Assembly: GCF_000759675.1 (NCBI RefSeq)
Contig: NZ_BAWM01000020.1
Span: forward strand, 463,855-527,854
Direction of reading: 5' to 3'
DNA from: Neobacillus niacini
Lineage (GTDB): Bacteria; Bacillota; Bacilli; Bacillales; Cytobacillaceae
DNA: 64,000 nucleotides
Below, one piece after another: positions 42,021 to 51,400 of this stretch. Below the pieces are notes generated by a model, which searched no databases, was not told the origin of the DNA, and worked only from the letters and a program-made list of their open reading frames with translations. Position numbers and translations under genes: made by a program. Within the stretch, counting starts at the first letter, position 1, and each line of letters starts with the position of its first letter.

Positions 42021-42986
42021 CTGATTGTAAAAGAACGCTCAAAACCTATCGAGATCATAAAAAATGAGGCGGTCCTACGAAGAATAAGTAAAAACCATCC
42101 AAAAAGGCCAGAAATTGAAGCCGATTTAGCGATAAAATGGGCTGGTTATCGCGGGGAATTAATTTCCGATTACTATTTACGCGAATTGCCCGAAAAAGAT
42201 TATTATATTTTTCATGACCTCCGCTATCCTTCTGGACATTCCCATTTTCAAATTGATTCCCTTATTCTGACCCACTATTTTGCTCTCCACTTAGAAATTA
42301 AAAACATCTCCGGCAGCATCTCCTTTAACGAAGATTTCCGCCAGATTATTCAAAGAAAAAACGATATTTTGAAAGCCTATCAAGATCCCATCGCACAAGC
42401 AGGCATCCACCAAAGACATTTAAAAAAATTAATGGCAGGCTGGGGGATATCTGATCTTCCAATTATAAATCTTGTCGTTTTCAGCAAGCCATCGACCATT
42501 TTAGAGGCTGGAGCCAACCGTGCTCAAATTAGTCGAAATGTTTGTTTTGCATTCGAGCTCGTTGAAAGGATTGAGTTACTTAGAAAGTTTTATCTTGATG
42601 AAAAATTAGGATCAAAAGAAATAAAAAAATTATGCAAGAATCTAGTAAAATACCACACAACAAAATGCTATGACCCGCTAAAGTTCTACAATATATCTCC
42701 ATCAAAAGTGATAACCGGCGTTCAGTGCAAAACTTGTTTCTCTTTTGGAATGCTAAGAAAACACGGTTCCTGGATTTGTCCAAAATGCGGCTGGAAGTCC
42801 AAAGATGCACATGTCCAAGCGATTTATGATTATTTATTTCTGTTAGACTCTAAAATTTCTAATCGAAAGTGCTGTGAGTTTCTTCATCTTTCTTCCCCCT
42901 TTATCGCCAACTACTTACTATCTACAATGAATCTTTCCCATTCTGGTTTCAATAAAGACAGGTTTTATTTTCTATCAGACTCCTAG
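42021..42986 (+). CDS. NERD-domain protein with zinc ribbon (copy 2), probable CTG start
   Basis: The frame codes for 321 residues when read from CTG 42021, nine bases after AAAGGAG. No ATG, GTG or TTG occurs until TTG 42186, which would cut off conserved sequence: RSKPIEIIKNEAVLRRI, HPKRPEIEADLAIKWAGYRG. The NERD domain follows with HSHFQIDSLILT and FALHLEIKNISGS as candidate nuclease motifs. A zinc ribbon with CKTCFSFG and CPKCGW is near the C-terminus. It has the same architecture as the protein at 18466-19371. The function is unknown. Confidence 0.78.
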   Translation: MIVKERSKPIEIIKNEAVLRRISKNHPKRPEIEADLAIKWAGYRGELISDYYLRELPEKDYYIFHDLRYPSGHSHFQIDSLILTHYFALHLEIKNISGSISFNEDFRQIIQRKNDILKAYQDPIAQAGIHQRHLKKLMAGWGISDLPIINLVVFSKPSTILEAGANRAQISRNVCFAFELVERIELLRKFYLDEKLGSKEIKKLCKNLVKYHTTKCYDPLKFYNISPSKVITGVQCKTCFSFGMLRKHGSWICPKCGWKSKDAHVQAIYDYLFLLDSKISNRKCCEFLHLSSPFIANYLLSTMNLSHSGFNKDRFYFLSDS

Positions 42987-43015
42987 GAAAAATGGCCCTA
43001 GGGATTCCTAGGGCC
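42986..43015 (-). terminator. Terminator of the 1319-residue surface protein gene
   Basis: GGCCCTAGG and CCTAGGGCC form a perfect 9-bp stem with loop GATT and a T-run on the minus strand, just behind the stop at 43023. Confidence 0.9.
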
Positions 43016-43022
43016 ACCAAGA

Positions 43023-46000
43023 TTATTTTACTTCCACTGTTTTCTTTGCAACAACTAAATAACCATTATCTAAATAACCACGTAATTCTAGGGTAACTTC
43101 GCCTTTTTTCCAATCAAAGTCTTCCCGCTCAAATTTGAAATGTCCTTTTTCTGCTTGCTTTTGCAATCCATTATTTTTCGGATCAGCTTCTACACCATTA
43201 AGCGTGACACTAGAAACATCAAAGGTGGATGATTGCAATTCTTTCGGTAATATTGCTTTTACCGTAAAGATTCCTTTGTTTCCTTTAATCACTTTCGGCA
43301 ATACCTCAAGAGTTACAGGAATAGAAACTAGGAATTCCTTCTCTACTTGAGTTGTCCACCCGGCAGCATCCGTTACAGTAACGAGAAGCTTGTACGCACC
43401 TGGTTCATCAAGGACGATTAGATCTCCTTTTTGATAGGTTTTCCCGTTAAACGTAACCTCTTCAATAGCTATCCCTGACAGGTTATCTGCAGCAAGGTAA
43501 TCAGGTGAGAAAGTTGAGCCAAGCTCCTGTTCAACTTCAATATCAATAGAAACGGTTGGTGCGGTTTTATCAATCTTCACTTCGGCTGTTTTCACTTCTT
43601 CTACATTTCCAGCAGCATCAACACTGTAGAAAGATACTTTATTGATGCCTTCTTTCGTAACCGTAAACACTGTTCCTTCCACGAATTCTGAGCCGTTAAT
43701 AGAATAGAAGGTTTTCGCTACTCCGCTTAGGTCATCAGTTGCAGTTAGTTGGACTGCCACTTCCCCTTGATTCCATTGGTCAGTAACATTTGATGAGGTC
43801 TCTGGAGCTGCAGTATCAATCTTCACTTCTACTGTTTTCACGTTTTCTACGTTCCCTGCGTTGTCTACGCTGTAGAATGATACTTTATTTTCACCTTTTT
43901 CATTAACGGTAAACGCTGTTCCTTCCACGAATTCTGAGTCGTTAATAGAATAGAAGGTTTTCGCTACTCCGCTTAGGTCATCAGTTGCAGTTAGTTGGAC
44001 TGCTACTTCCCCTTGATTCCATTGGTCAGTAACATTTGATGTTGTTTCTGGAGCTGTAGTATCAATCTTCACTTCTACAATTTTTACGTCTTCTACATTG
44101 CCTGCATTGTCAACACTGTAGAATGATACTTTATTTACACCTTCTCCATTAACCGAAAACGTTGTTCCTTTAACATACTCTGAGTCGTTAATAGAATAGA
44201 AGGTTTTCGCTACACCACTTAGATCGTCAGTTGCCGTTAATTCAACTGTTACTTCCCCCTGATTCCACTTATCTGAAACATTCGAGACAGTCTCTGGAGC
44301 AACTGTATCAATTTTCACTTTGACTGTTGTCACTTCTTCTACATTTCCTGCGTTGTCTTCACTGTAGAAAGATACTTCACCTACTACCTCATTAACAGTA
44401 AACGTTGTTCCTTCTACGAATTCTGATCCGTTAATAGAATAGAAGGTTTTCGCCACACCGCTTAGATTGTCGGTTGCCGTTAATTCTACTGCTACTTCCC
44501 CTTGATTCCACTGGTCAATAATATTCGAGGTCGTCACCGGAGCAGTTTTATCAATTTTTACTGCAACTGTTTTTACTTCTTCTATATTACCTGCGTTGTC
44601 CACGCTGAAGAAGGAAACTGTATTCACTCCTGGATCACTTACAAAAGCTGTCGCCCCTCTAACATATTCAGAACCATTTACAGAGTAGTATGTTTTTTTA
44701 ACCCCGCTTAGATCATCCGTGGCCGTTAATTTTACAAGGAAAGATTCCTTCAACCACTGGTCCGTTACGTTCGATGTAGTAACTGGAGGAGCTTCATCAA
44801 TTTTCACTTCCACTATTTTCACTTCTTCTACATTGCCCGCGTTATCTACACTGTAGAATGAAACAGTAGAAACTCCCGCTTCACTAACAACAAAACTAGT
44901 ACCTTCAACAAAATCAGAACCGTTAATTGAATAGAATGTCTTTGCAACTCCACTTAAATCATCTGTTGCGGTTAATTCTACAGATGCTTCCTCGCGATTC
45001 CACGTATCCACTACATTTGATACAGTTATAGGCGCTATTGTATCAGATTGCTCGACATCGACTGTTACCGAGGTGGATTCGTTGGATTCTTTACCTGTTG
45101 GAGAAACCGGAACGATGATATAAGTATGTTCTCCTGGTTCCTGATCTTCTAGTGCTAATTCGGGGTCATTCGTATTCCCGACAAGAACTCGCTCTCCATC
45201 AACTTCTTCGTAGACATTATAGGAATCTGCATCCTTAACAGGATCCCAGCTAAGATCAACATCGTCACCATTTACTGTTCCCTTTGGATTCGTTGGAGCC
45301 TCTAATACTGGTTCAACATTAGCAGTAACTTGGTTTGAAAATGGTGAATCTCCATACTTACTATGTGCGATTACCTCATAGGTATAGCTGCCATAAGGCA
45401 TATTGTTAAAAACGATACGGGTATTCGGTGTAGGTTGGACTAGCGTACGTACTCCATTCACTACTTGGTATACATCGTAAGAAGTTGCAAAGTCTACCAC
45501 ATCCCACCATAGAGCAACAGACTTGGCTTCCTGATTCACGTATGCTTGCACGATAGGTGCCAATAATTCAGGATAAACAATGGCAGCTTCTACTCGAGAA
45601 GACTGTGCGGATTCACCAAAGCGATCACTATAAGAGGTGATTTCATACACATAGTCACCTTCCGGTAAATTGTTAATCGCCGTATAGGTATTGTTAATGT
45701 CAGAAACAAATTTTCGCTCGCCATTTATTACCTGGTACAGCTTATAGCTTGTTGCATATTCTGATTTGTTCCATTTTAAATAAAGAGTATCTACATTTAA
45801 GACAGTGCCTGTAAATCCTTCAGGCTTTTGCATATCTGGATGGGTCACTTGTTGTTCCAGCCTAGCTCCCAATGATTCACCAAAACGGTCACTATATGCA
45901 GTTACTTCGTAAATATAGTTTCCTTCTACCATATTGGGTAAACTCAGCTGCGGATAGGTTGTCTGTTTAAGTAATACCCTTGACCCATCTATGATCTGAT

Positions 46001-46982
46001 AAACCTTGTAATTAGTAGCATAATCTACTTTACTCCAGCTTAAAGTTCCATCATTTCCATTTGTGATCGATAAATTTAAATTCCCAGGAGCCTTTACATC
46101 TGGATGGACTAGATTTATCTCAATACCAGCAGCATTTTCTGATTCCTTAAAGGTATAACTGTAGGACGTTACTTCATAAAGATGGTTTCCTTCTGGTACA
46201 TTGGTAAGTGTTACATTTAAATTAGTGGTGGAAGTTACGAGCGTTCTCTTGTTATCTTCAACCTTATAAATATTATATTTATTCGCATGGTTAGAGCGAT
46301 CCCAGCTTAAGGTGACGTCATTACCATTTGCCACGGTATAATTCAGATTAACAGGGGCCGCCATATCTGGATATACAATATCCATTTCAACACGGGAGGC
46401 TTGTTCGGATTCTCCAAAAATACTATTATACGTGGTTACCTCGTATACATAGTATCCTTCAGGTAAGGTAGTAAAAGCGTGAGTGGTCTTCTCTGTGGTA
46501 GTGACTAAGCTCCTGACTCCATCCACCACGCGATAGATTTTATAATAATGAACATAGCTTGCCGTGTCCCAGCTCAATGTTACATCATAAAATCTTTCTA
46601 CCTTTGATTGAATATTACCTGGTGCTTGCATCTCTGGATAAATGATCTCAATAGAAACTGGTTGAGAGAGGGGTGATTCCGATCCACTTACAATGGATGA
46701 AACAGCGAATGAATAGGTTCCCTCTTTTAAGGATATAAACGCTTTGTTAGTAGTTGGTTGTGACGTCAGCGTTTTCGTATCACCGTCCATTCTATAGACT
46801 TTATATCCGGAGCTGTAAGGCACAGCATCCCATTCGATCACAGCACTGCCTGGATAACGTTCATAGATTTTTAGATTAGCAGGCGCCTGTGCCTCTGCAG
46901 CCAACACACCTATAATAGGAAAGAATAGTTGAACGATCAGTATGAAGCTAACAATGATTGGGAGTGTTTTAATTTTTCTCAA
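43023..46982 (-). CDS. Large secreted repeat protein (fibronectin III-like and OmpL47-like repeats)
   Basis: This 1319-residue protein has a Sec signal peptide ending near VLAAEA. About seven fibronectin type III-like units of ~93 residues follow (each with a VTLSWD..., YKIYRVVDG, YVYEVTSYS core, residues ~30-660). Next come six units of ~83 residues of OmpL47-like type (VELTATDDLSGVAKTFYSIN, VSFYSVDNAGNVEEV; ~665-1150), a further Ig-like unit and a C-terminal domain. No LPXTG, lipobox or S-layer motif is visible. The gene lies alone between hag and fliD, with its own terminator. A surface adhesin or flagellum-associated function is inferred from position only. Confidence 0.82.
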   Translation of the reverse strand: MRKIKTLPIIVSFILIVQLFFPIIGVLAAEAQAPANLKIYERYPGSAVIEWDAVPYSSGYKVYRMDGDTKTLTSQPTTNKAFISLKEGTYSFAVSSIVSGSESPLSQPVSIEIIYPEMQAPGNIQSKVERFYDVTLSWDTASYVHYYKIYRVVDGVRSLVTTTEKTTHAFTTLPEGYYVYEVTTYNSIFGESEQASRVEMDIVYPDMAAPVNLNYTVANGNDVTLSWDRSNHANKYNIYKVEDNKRTLVTSTTNLNVTLTNVPEGNHLYEVTSYSYTFKESENAAGIEINLVHPDVKAPGNLNLSITNGNDGTLSWSKVDYATNYKVYQIIDGSRVLLKQTTYPQLSLPNMVEGNYIYEVTAYSDRFGESLGARLEQQVTHPDMQKPEGFTGTVLNVDTLYLKWNKSEYATSYKLYQVINGERKFVSDINNTYTAINNLPEGDYVYEITSYSDRFGESAQSSRVEAAIVYPELLAPIVQAYVNQEAKSVALWWDVVDFATSYDVYQVVNGVRTLVQPTPNTRIVFNNMPYGSYTYEVIAHSKYGDSPFSNQVTANVEPVLEAPTNPKGTVNGDDVDLSWDPVKDADSYNVYEEVDGERVLVGNTNDPELALEDQEPGEHTYIIVPVSPTGKESNESTSVTVDVEQSDTIAPITVSNVVDTWNREEASVELTATDDLSGVAKTFYSINGSDFVEGTSFVVSEAGVSTVSFYSVDNAGNVEEVKIVEVKIDEAPPVTTSNVTDQWLKESFLVKLTATDDLSGVKKTYYSVNGSEYVRGATAFVSDPGVNTVSFFSVDNAGNIEEVKTVAVKIDKTAPVTTSNIIDQWNQGEVAVELTATDNLSGVAKTFYSINGSEFVEGTTFTVNEVVGEVSFYSEDNAGNVEEVTTVKVKIDTVAPETVSNVSDKWNQGEVTVELTATDDLSGVAKTFYSINDSEYVKGTTFSVNGEGVNKVSFYSVDNAGNVEDVKIVEVKIDTTAPETTSNVTDQWNQGEVAVQLTATDDLSGVAKTFYSINDSEFVEGTAFTVNEKGENKVSFYSVDNAGNVENVKTVEVKIDTAAPETSSNVTDQWNQGEVAVQLTATDDLSGVAKTFYSINGSEFVEGTVFTVTKEGINKVSFYSVDAAGNVEEVKTAEVKIDKTAPTVSIDIEVEQELGSTFSPDYLAADNLSGIAIEEVTFNGKTYQKGDLIVLDEPGAYKLLVTVTDAAGWTTQVEKEFLVSIPVTLEVLPKVIKGNKGIFTVKAILPKELQSSTFDVSSVTLNGVEADPKNNGLQKQAEKGHFKFEREDFDWKKGEVTLELRGYLDNGYLVVAKKTVEVK

Positions 46983-47014
46983 TAAAACTCCCCTCCTTTT
47001 ATAAAAATAGTTTT

Positions 47015-47050
47015 AAAAAAGAGATTTAAGTTCCCTTAAATCTCTTTTTT
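47015..47050 (-). terminator. Terminator of the flagellin gene
   Basis: AAAAAAGAGATTTAAG and CTTAAATCTCTTTTTT form a 16-bp perfect stem around TTCC, directly behind the hag stop. Confidence 0.93.
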
Positions 47051-47055
47051 AGATA

Positions 47056-48321
47056 TTAACGAAGTAATTGAAGTACTGCTTGTGGCTGTTGATTCGCTTG
47101 AGCAAGCATTGCTTGAGCTGCTTGAGAAAGAATATTATTCTTTGTGAATGTCATCATTTCTTTTGCCATATCAACATCACGAATACGTGACTCAGCAGAT
47201 GTTAAGTTTTCAGCCGTTGTACTTAAGCTGTTGTTTGTAAATTCAAGTCTGTTTTGCACCGCACCCATTTTAGAACGCTCAGCAGCAACAGTTTCAATTG
47301 CTGTGTTAATCGCTGTGATCGATGTGTTAGCTGCAGCTTGTGTTGAAACGTCTGCACCACCAACTTTAAGTGCATCTCCATCGGTTAATGCTACAGTTGC
47401 TGAAAATACTGTCGAACCGTCAGCTCCCTTGAATGCAATTCCATCAGTTGTACGTGCTACTACTTCCCCGTGTGTATCTAGAAGAACATTATCTGTTGCA
47501 TCGAATTTATAAGAACCTGCTTCAAGTCCGCTATTAACGAATTGTGCAGTTGCTTTCACATTTGTACCATCGTAGCTTAACGTACCAGATTTAACGGATT
47601 GGCTAAATGTAAAGGTATCATCTCCAGCTGTTCCATCAAACGCTTTGGTAGTATATGTTAAGCCATCCGCACTTGAGGCTACCACTTTTCCATTTTCGTC
47701 TTTTACTTCATAAGTGGCTCCATTTTGAGAAACACTGTAAGTTCCAGCCTTTAATGTATCCCCTGTCGTAGGGCCAGCAGTAACCGTGCTAGATTGTTCT
47801 ATTCCAACCTTACCTGCAACACCTAGGCTGAATGACTGGGCATCACCAATCTGAAGGCTCATGTTTTGGTCTTGGTTTGCACCAATTTGGAATGTACCGT
47901 CAAAGGAACCATTTAATAATTTTTTTCCATTAAATTCTGCAGTTGAACCGATACGGCCAACTTCTTCAGCTAGTGTGTCAATTTCTGCTTGAAGTTTTAC
48001 ACGGTCAGAAGATGTGTTGGTATCGTTGGCAGATTGAACAGATAGTTCACGCATACGTTGTAAAATTGAATGTGTTTCATTTAAAGCACCTTCAGCCGTT
48101 TGAAGTAAAGAAACACCATTTTGTGCGTTCTTCTGTGCCACTTCTAGTCCGCGGATTTGACCACGCATTTTTTCAGAGATTGCTAGACCTGCTGCATCGT
48201 CACTTGCACGGTTAATACGAAGACCAGATGATAATCTTTCCATGTTTTTCGCTGCTGCATTGGATCCAGCATTTAATTGACGATGTGTGTTGAGTGCTGC
48301 TACGTTTGTGTTAATTCTCAT
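47056..48321 (-). CDS. hag: Flagellin
   Basis: This 421-residue protein has the conserved D0/D1 ends: MRINTNVAALNTHRQLNAGS, SSGLRINRASDDAAGLAISE at the N-terminus, and ENLTSAESRIRDVDMAKEMM plus AQAMLAQANQQPQAVLQLLR at the C-terminus. The central ~170 residues are a variable, Thr/Ala/Asp-rich surface domain larger than in B. subtilis Hag (304 residues). The codon choice is that of a highly expressed gene. A SigD-type -10 (GTCGATAC) lies at 48371-48378. The leader contains GGAGGG as ribosome site. Next to it lies pilZ rather than fliW-csrA. Confidence 0.97.
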   Translation of the reverse strand: MRINTNVAALNTHRQLNAGSNAAAKNMERLSSGLRINRASDDAAGLAISEKMRGQIRGLEVAQKNAQNGVSLLQTAEGALNETHSILQRMRELSVQSANDTNTSSDRVKLQAEIDTLAEEVGRIGSTAEFNGKKLLNGSFDGTFQIGANQDQNMSLQIGDAQSFSLGVAGKVGIEQSSTVTAGPTTGDTLKAGTYSVSQNGATYEVKDENGKVVASSADGLTYTTKAFDGTAGDDTFTFSQSVKSGTLSYDGTNVKATAQFVNSGLEAGSYKFDATDNVLLDTHGEVVARTTDGIAFKGADGSTVFSATVALTDGDALKVGGADVSTQAAANTSITAINTAIETVAAERSKMGAVQNRLEFTNNSLSTTAENLTSAESRIRDVDMAKEMMTFTKNNILSQAAQAMLAQANQQPQAVLQLLR

Positions 48322-48370
48322 TTTATGTGCCCTCCTATTTTTGAGGAATAATTTCCCTCTCTGCTTTTAT

Positions 48371-48402
48371 GTATCGACAGGAGTTAGGTGGGTGTAGAGG
48401 GG
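48371..48402 (-). promoter_or_regulatory. SigD-type promoter of hag
   Basis: GTCGATAC (minus strand) matches the SigD -10. CCCCTCT stands exactly 17 bases upstream, as at fliD, instead of the usual TAAA. Confidence 0.65.
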
Positions 48403-48419
48403 AAAACTAAAAAACTTTT

Positions 48420-48920
48420 TTATTTAAGGGACATTTTTCTTCTCTGGTTTTCCAATGCAACGATTTCTTTAATCAATCGGTTTTCATCTTTAGTTGATAG
48501 ATTTAGAAATTGTATGCCGTATAAAAAACTGTTTCTATTAATTCTTTCGATTTTCCGAACGATTCGCCCATTTAATGAAAAAGCCTCTTCATTGAGGTAA
48601 AAATGAACCCTTACATATACGTTTTGTTTTAAAGTGAAATCAAGATAAGAAATAATTCCAACTCCACCTGCACTTATATCCACTATTTCACAATAATCAT
48701 GCTGATTAACATTGATACTTCCTACTTTGAGAACTTCCAGTAGTGAATCTTTCATATTTATTCGGAGTCTAAAATTATCTCTCCGATTTACCTGCTTTTC
48801 CTCCACTTTTTTGGAATTTCTTTTTATTGTTTCCCTTTTATGGATAACTAAATAAAAGATAAAAGAAACTAGGACCACCATTGCCACTGCTAATAAAATA
48901 TTGAACTGGAACTCTTCCAT
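48420..48920 (-). CDS. Membrane-anchored PilZ domain protein (c-di-GMP binding)
   Basis: This 166-residue protein has one N-terminal membrane helix (LLAVAMVVLVSFIFYLVI) and a cytoplasmic PilZ domain. Both ligand motifs are intact: RRDNFR (RxxxR type) and DISAGGVG (D/NxSxxG). The domain therefore should bind c-di-GMP. It lies between flgL and hag, the place of fliW-csrA in B. subtilis. A YcgR/YpfA-like motor brake is one possible role, although the membrane anchor is unlike YcgR, so another flagellar or surface function remains open. Confidence 0.88.
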   Translation of the reverse strand: MEEFQFNILLAVAMVVLVSFIFYLVIHKRETIKRNSKKVEEKQVNRRDNFRLRINMKDSLLEVLKVGSINVNQHDYCEIVDISAGGVGIISYLDFTLKQNVYVRVHFYLNEEAFSLNGRIVRKIERINRNSFLYGIQFLNLSTKDENRLIKEIVALENQRRKMSLK

Positions 48921-48983
48921 GTTATTCCCTCATATCTTTTCTAATGTAGATGTTGATCATTGCCTTTTAATAAAACAAGACAT

Positions 48984-49007
48984 CCCCACCTTATTTTTAA
49001 GATGGGG
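48984..49007 (-). terminator. Possible weak terminator behind flgL
   Basis: CCCCACCTTA and TAAGATGGGG form a hairpin with one mismatch. On the minus strand only a loose TTGTTTTATT follows, so partial termination between flgL and pilZ is possible. Confidence 0.45.
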
Positions 49008-49024
49008 AACACGTAAAACTATGA

Positions 49025-49903
49025 CTATCTTAAAAAGTCTACTAGACTAATCTGCATCATCTTACTTCCAGCAGATAGTGCAGCTTTAAGGGCAGTTTCT
49101 TGCAGAGTCATCTCAGTAAATGCTTTGGCGATATCCGTATCTTCTGTATTAGAAAGCATCTTTTGATTTAATAAATGGGTTTGATCCAAATTATTGGCAG
49201 CCAGCTCCAGCATATTTTGATTGGTGCCGACGATTGTTCGTTGGGTGATGACGTGTTCTAGTTGTTGATCAATCGAATTCAAATGTGAGCCTGGATTTTC
49301 ACCGTTCTCTAATGATTGGGCAAGGGCATCCATCGTTTCAAATAAATTTTTCCCGTCTACGGAAAAACCAAATACAGAGGCCGCATTAACGTTACCAGTT
49401 ACGCTGATTCCTTTACCAATTGTCCACTCTTTTCCGTTTTCATTGGTCTGTTGTAATGTACCGTCTTGATAGGGCTGGGTATTTAGGTCCGTTCCTGAAA
49501 AGAGGTAGCCGCTGCCATAAGCAGTATTCGCAATATTCCCTGCCTGGTCTAATAATGAGCGAATTTCAACAGCGAATGTTTTTCGGTCACTCTCATTGTT
49601 CGAATCATTACTGGCCTCGACCGTCAGTTCGCGAATTCGATGAAGAACGTCGGTAACATTCCCAAGGGCACCGTCGATTGCCGTACTCCAATCAATTCCA
49701 TCTTGAGCGTTTTTTTGATATTGTTCGACTTGTGCCAAAGAGGAGCGATGGGTTAACCCTTGTAAGACTGCACTGGGACTATCCGATACTCTTTCGAATT
49801 TTTTCCCGGAAGTAATTTGCCCTTGAAGAGTCTCCATTGCCTTATTGTTCCGATTTAATTGGTTGATAAATTGCTGACTTACCATTTGGTGTGTAACTCG
49901 CAT
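49025..49903 (-). CDS. flgL: Hook-filament junction protein FlgL
   Basis: This 292-residue, flagellin-like protein begins RVTHQMVSQQFINQLNRNNK and ends TEMTLQETALKAALSAGSKM, then SLVDFLR, typical of FlgL. It follows flgK by 21 bp. Confidence 0.95.
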   Translation of the reverse strand: MRVTHQMVSQQFINQLNRNNKAMETLQGQITSGKKFERVSDSPSAVLQGLTHRSSLAQVEQYQKNAQDGIDWSTAIDGALGNVTDVLHRIRELTVEASNDSNNESDRKTFAVEIRSLLDQAGNIANTAYGSGYLFSGTDLNTQPYQDGTLQQTNENGKEWTIGKGISVTGNVNAASVFGFSVDGKNLFETMDALAQSLENGENPGSHLNSIDQQLEHVITQRTIVGTNQNMLELAANNLDQTHLLNQKMLSNTEDTDIAKAFTEMTLQETALKAALSAGSKMMQISLVDFLR

Positions 49904-49924
49904 CCTTCTCCTCCTTTCATGATT

Positions 49925-51388
49925 TTATTTCATTCCGTTAATCAATGTATTTAACATGTCGTTCACTGCTGACACATAGCTGGCAGCCGCATTGTATGCC
50001 TGTTGATAGCGAACCATATTCGTCAATTCTTCATCAATTGATACCCCAGATACTGACTGTCGTCGATGGTCCACCTGCTCCACCATCTTGGTAGCATTTT
50101 CAGCGGACAACTGCGCAGTTTTAACGTCCGTTCCTAATTGACCGATGATCCCTTTGAAAAAATCACCGATGGTTGCATCCGTTCCTCCAATATTAATTTT
50201 TTGAATAAGAGCCTCACTCATCGCTTTCGCATTCGAGCCATCCCCAATCGTATCCGAAGAAGCCGCCGCTACCTTTGATGGAAATTCTACCAGCATCGGG
50301 TTAATCATCATACTTCCTGCATTTTTTGGCGGCTGGGTTGGATCATCTTTATCAACAAAAAACAGAAGTTTTTCTAAAGGCGCACTCGGATCTATACTTC
50401 TCGCTTGGATATCATCTAAATTCCTCGCCTCATCCCCTGCATGAATGGCGTTAATGCTGTCAGCAATGGTCACCGCTAATAGGTCGATTTTTGCTCGTAA
50501 ATCTGGGATGCTTCCAACTGTTGTCCCGTTGACCGTATACCCATGGGTTTCTAGCAATCCCTTGATTTCCCCGCCTGCTAATTCGATATCCGTTCCTGCG
50601 ATTTTTGCCCCGCCAGTTTGCAGATCCAAAGTAAATGGGCTGGCATTGTTCCCCTCCACCAGCTTTTCACCGCCGATTGAAACATCCACCCTGCCATTTT
50701 GTGCTGGTGTTACTTGAATATCGACCATCTTTGAAAGTTGATCCAGCAGTACATCTCGTCGGTCCATCAAATCATTCGGCTGTGTGCCGGCGCCAATGTT
50801 TTGGGCAATTTTCAAGTTTAACCCAGCCACCTCGTTTGCGATGGTATTGATTTCATTGGTTTTTCCTTGAATCTGATCGGCCAGGAATGTTTCGTTTTGC
50901 TCAAGGCCGGTATAGATTTCATTGAGTTGACCGGCCAGTTCTTTGCCGTTCGCGACCACGACCACGCGGGCCGATAGATTTTCCGGCTGCTTGGAAAGCT
51001 CCTGCAAGCCCTGCCAGAAACGGTTAAGCGAACTAGTTAGACCTGAATCTCCTAGTTCGTTGAAGACATTTTCGATGTTGGAAAGAGCACTTGCCTTTCC
51101 TTCCCAATATCCAGCCTCTTTCTGTTCATTCTGAAATTGACGGTCTAAATACGATTCGCGAATCCGTCGAAACTCCGATACCTCAACGCCTGTTCCCATC
51201 TGCATCGGAATTGTCCCGTTATTAGGATTCGGAGAGGCTAACGGATGTGTTGCCCGTAAAACGGCTTCCTGTCTCGTATAACCAATTGTATTCGCATTGG
51301 CAATGTTATGCCCCGTTGTGCTTAGTGCGGTTTGTTGGGATAAAATCGCTCTTTTTCCGATTTCTAACCCATGAAAGGTTGAGTACAT
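49925..51388 (-). CDS. flgK: Hook-filament junction protein FlgK
   Basis: This 487-residue protein begins STFHGLEIGKRAILSQQTAL with TTGHNIANANTIGYTRQEA, the FlgK signature. It ends VDHRRQSVSGVSIDEELTNM and YQQAYNAAASYVSAVNDMLN. It lies 12 bp behind flgN. Confidence 0.96.
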   Translation of the reverse strand: MYSTFHGLEIGKRAILSQQTALSTTGHNIANANTIGYTRQEAVLRATHPLASPNPNNGTIPMQMGTGVEVSEFRRIRESYLDRQFQNEQKEAGYWEGKASALSNIENVFNELGDSGLTSSLNRFWQGLQELSKQPENLSARVVVVANGKELAGQLNEIYTGLEQNETFLADQIQGKTNEINTIANEVAGLNLKIAQNIGAGTQPNDLMDRRDVLLDQLSKMVDIQVTPAQNGRVDVSIGGEKLVEGNNASPFTLDLQTGGAKIAGTDIELAGGEIKGLLETHGYTVNGTTVGSIPDLRAKIDLLAVTIADSINAIHAGDEARNLDDIQARSIDPSAPLEKLLFFVDKDDPTQPPKNAGSMMINPMLVEFPSKVAAASSDTIGDGSNAKAMSEALIQKINIGGTDATIGDFFKGIIGQLGTDVKTAQLSAENATKMVEQVDHRRQSVSGVSIDEELTNMVRYQQAYNAAASYVSAVNDMLNTLINGMK

Positions 51389-51400
51389 CTTTTTTCTCCC

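Noticed and set aside
41798..42058. Minus-strand 86-codon frame over the TTCCTGATAT array
   Set aside because: Low-complexity Ile/Phe-rich translation of AT-rich repeats, overlapping the fliD promoter. Not a credible gene.
48322..48360. CsrA-type GGA hairpin in the flagellin leader
   Set aside because: CCTC/GAGG can pair around the ribosome site, but the stem is only four bases and no csrA gene is in the window.
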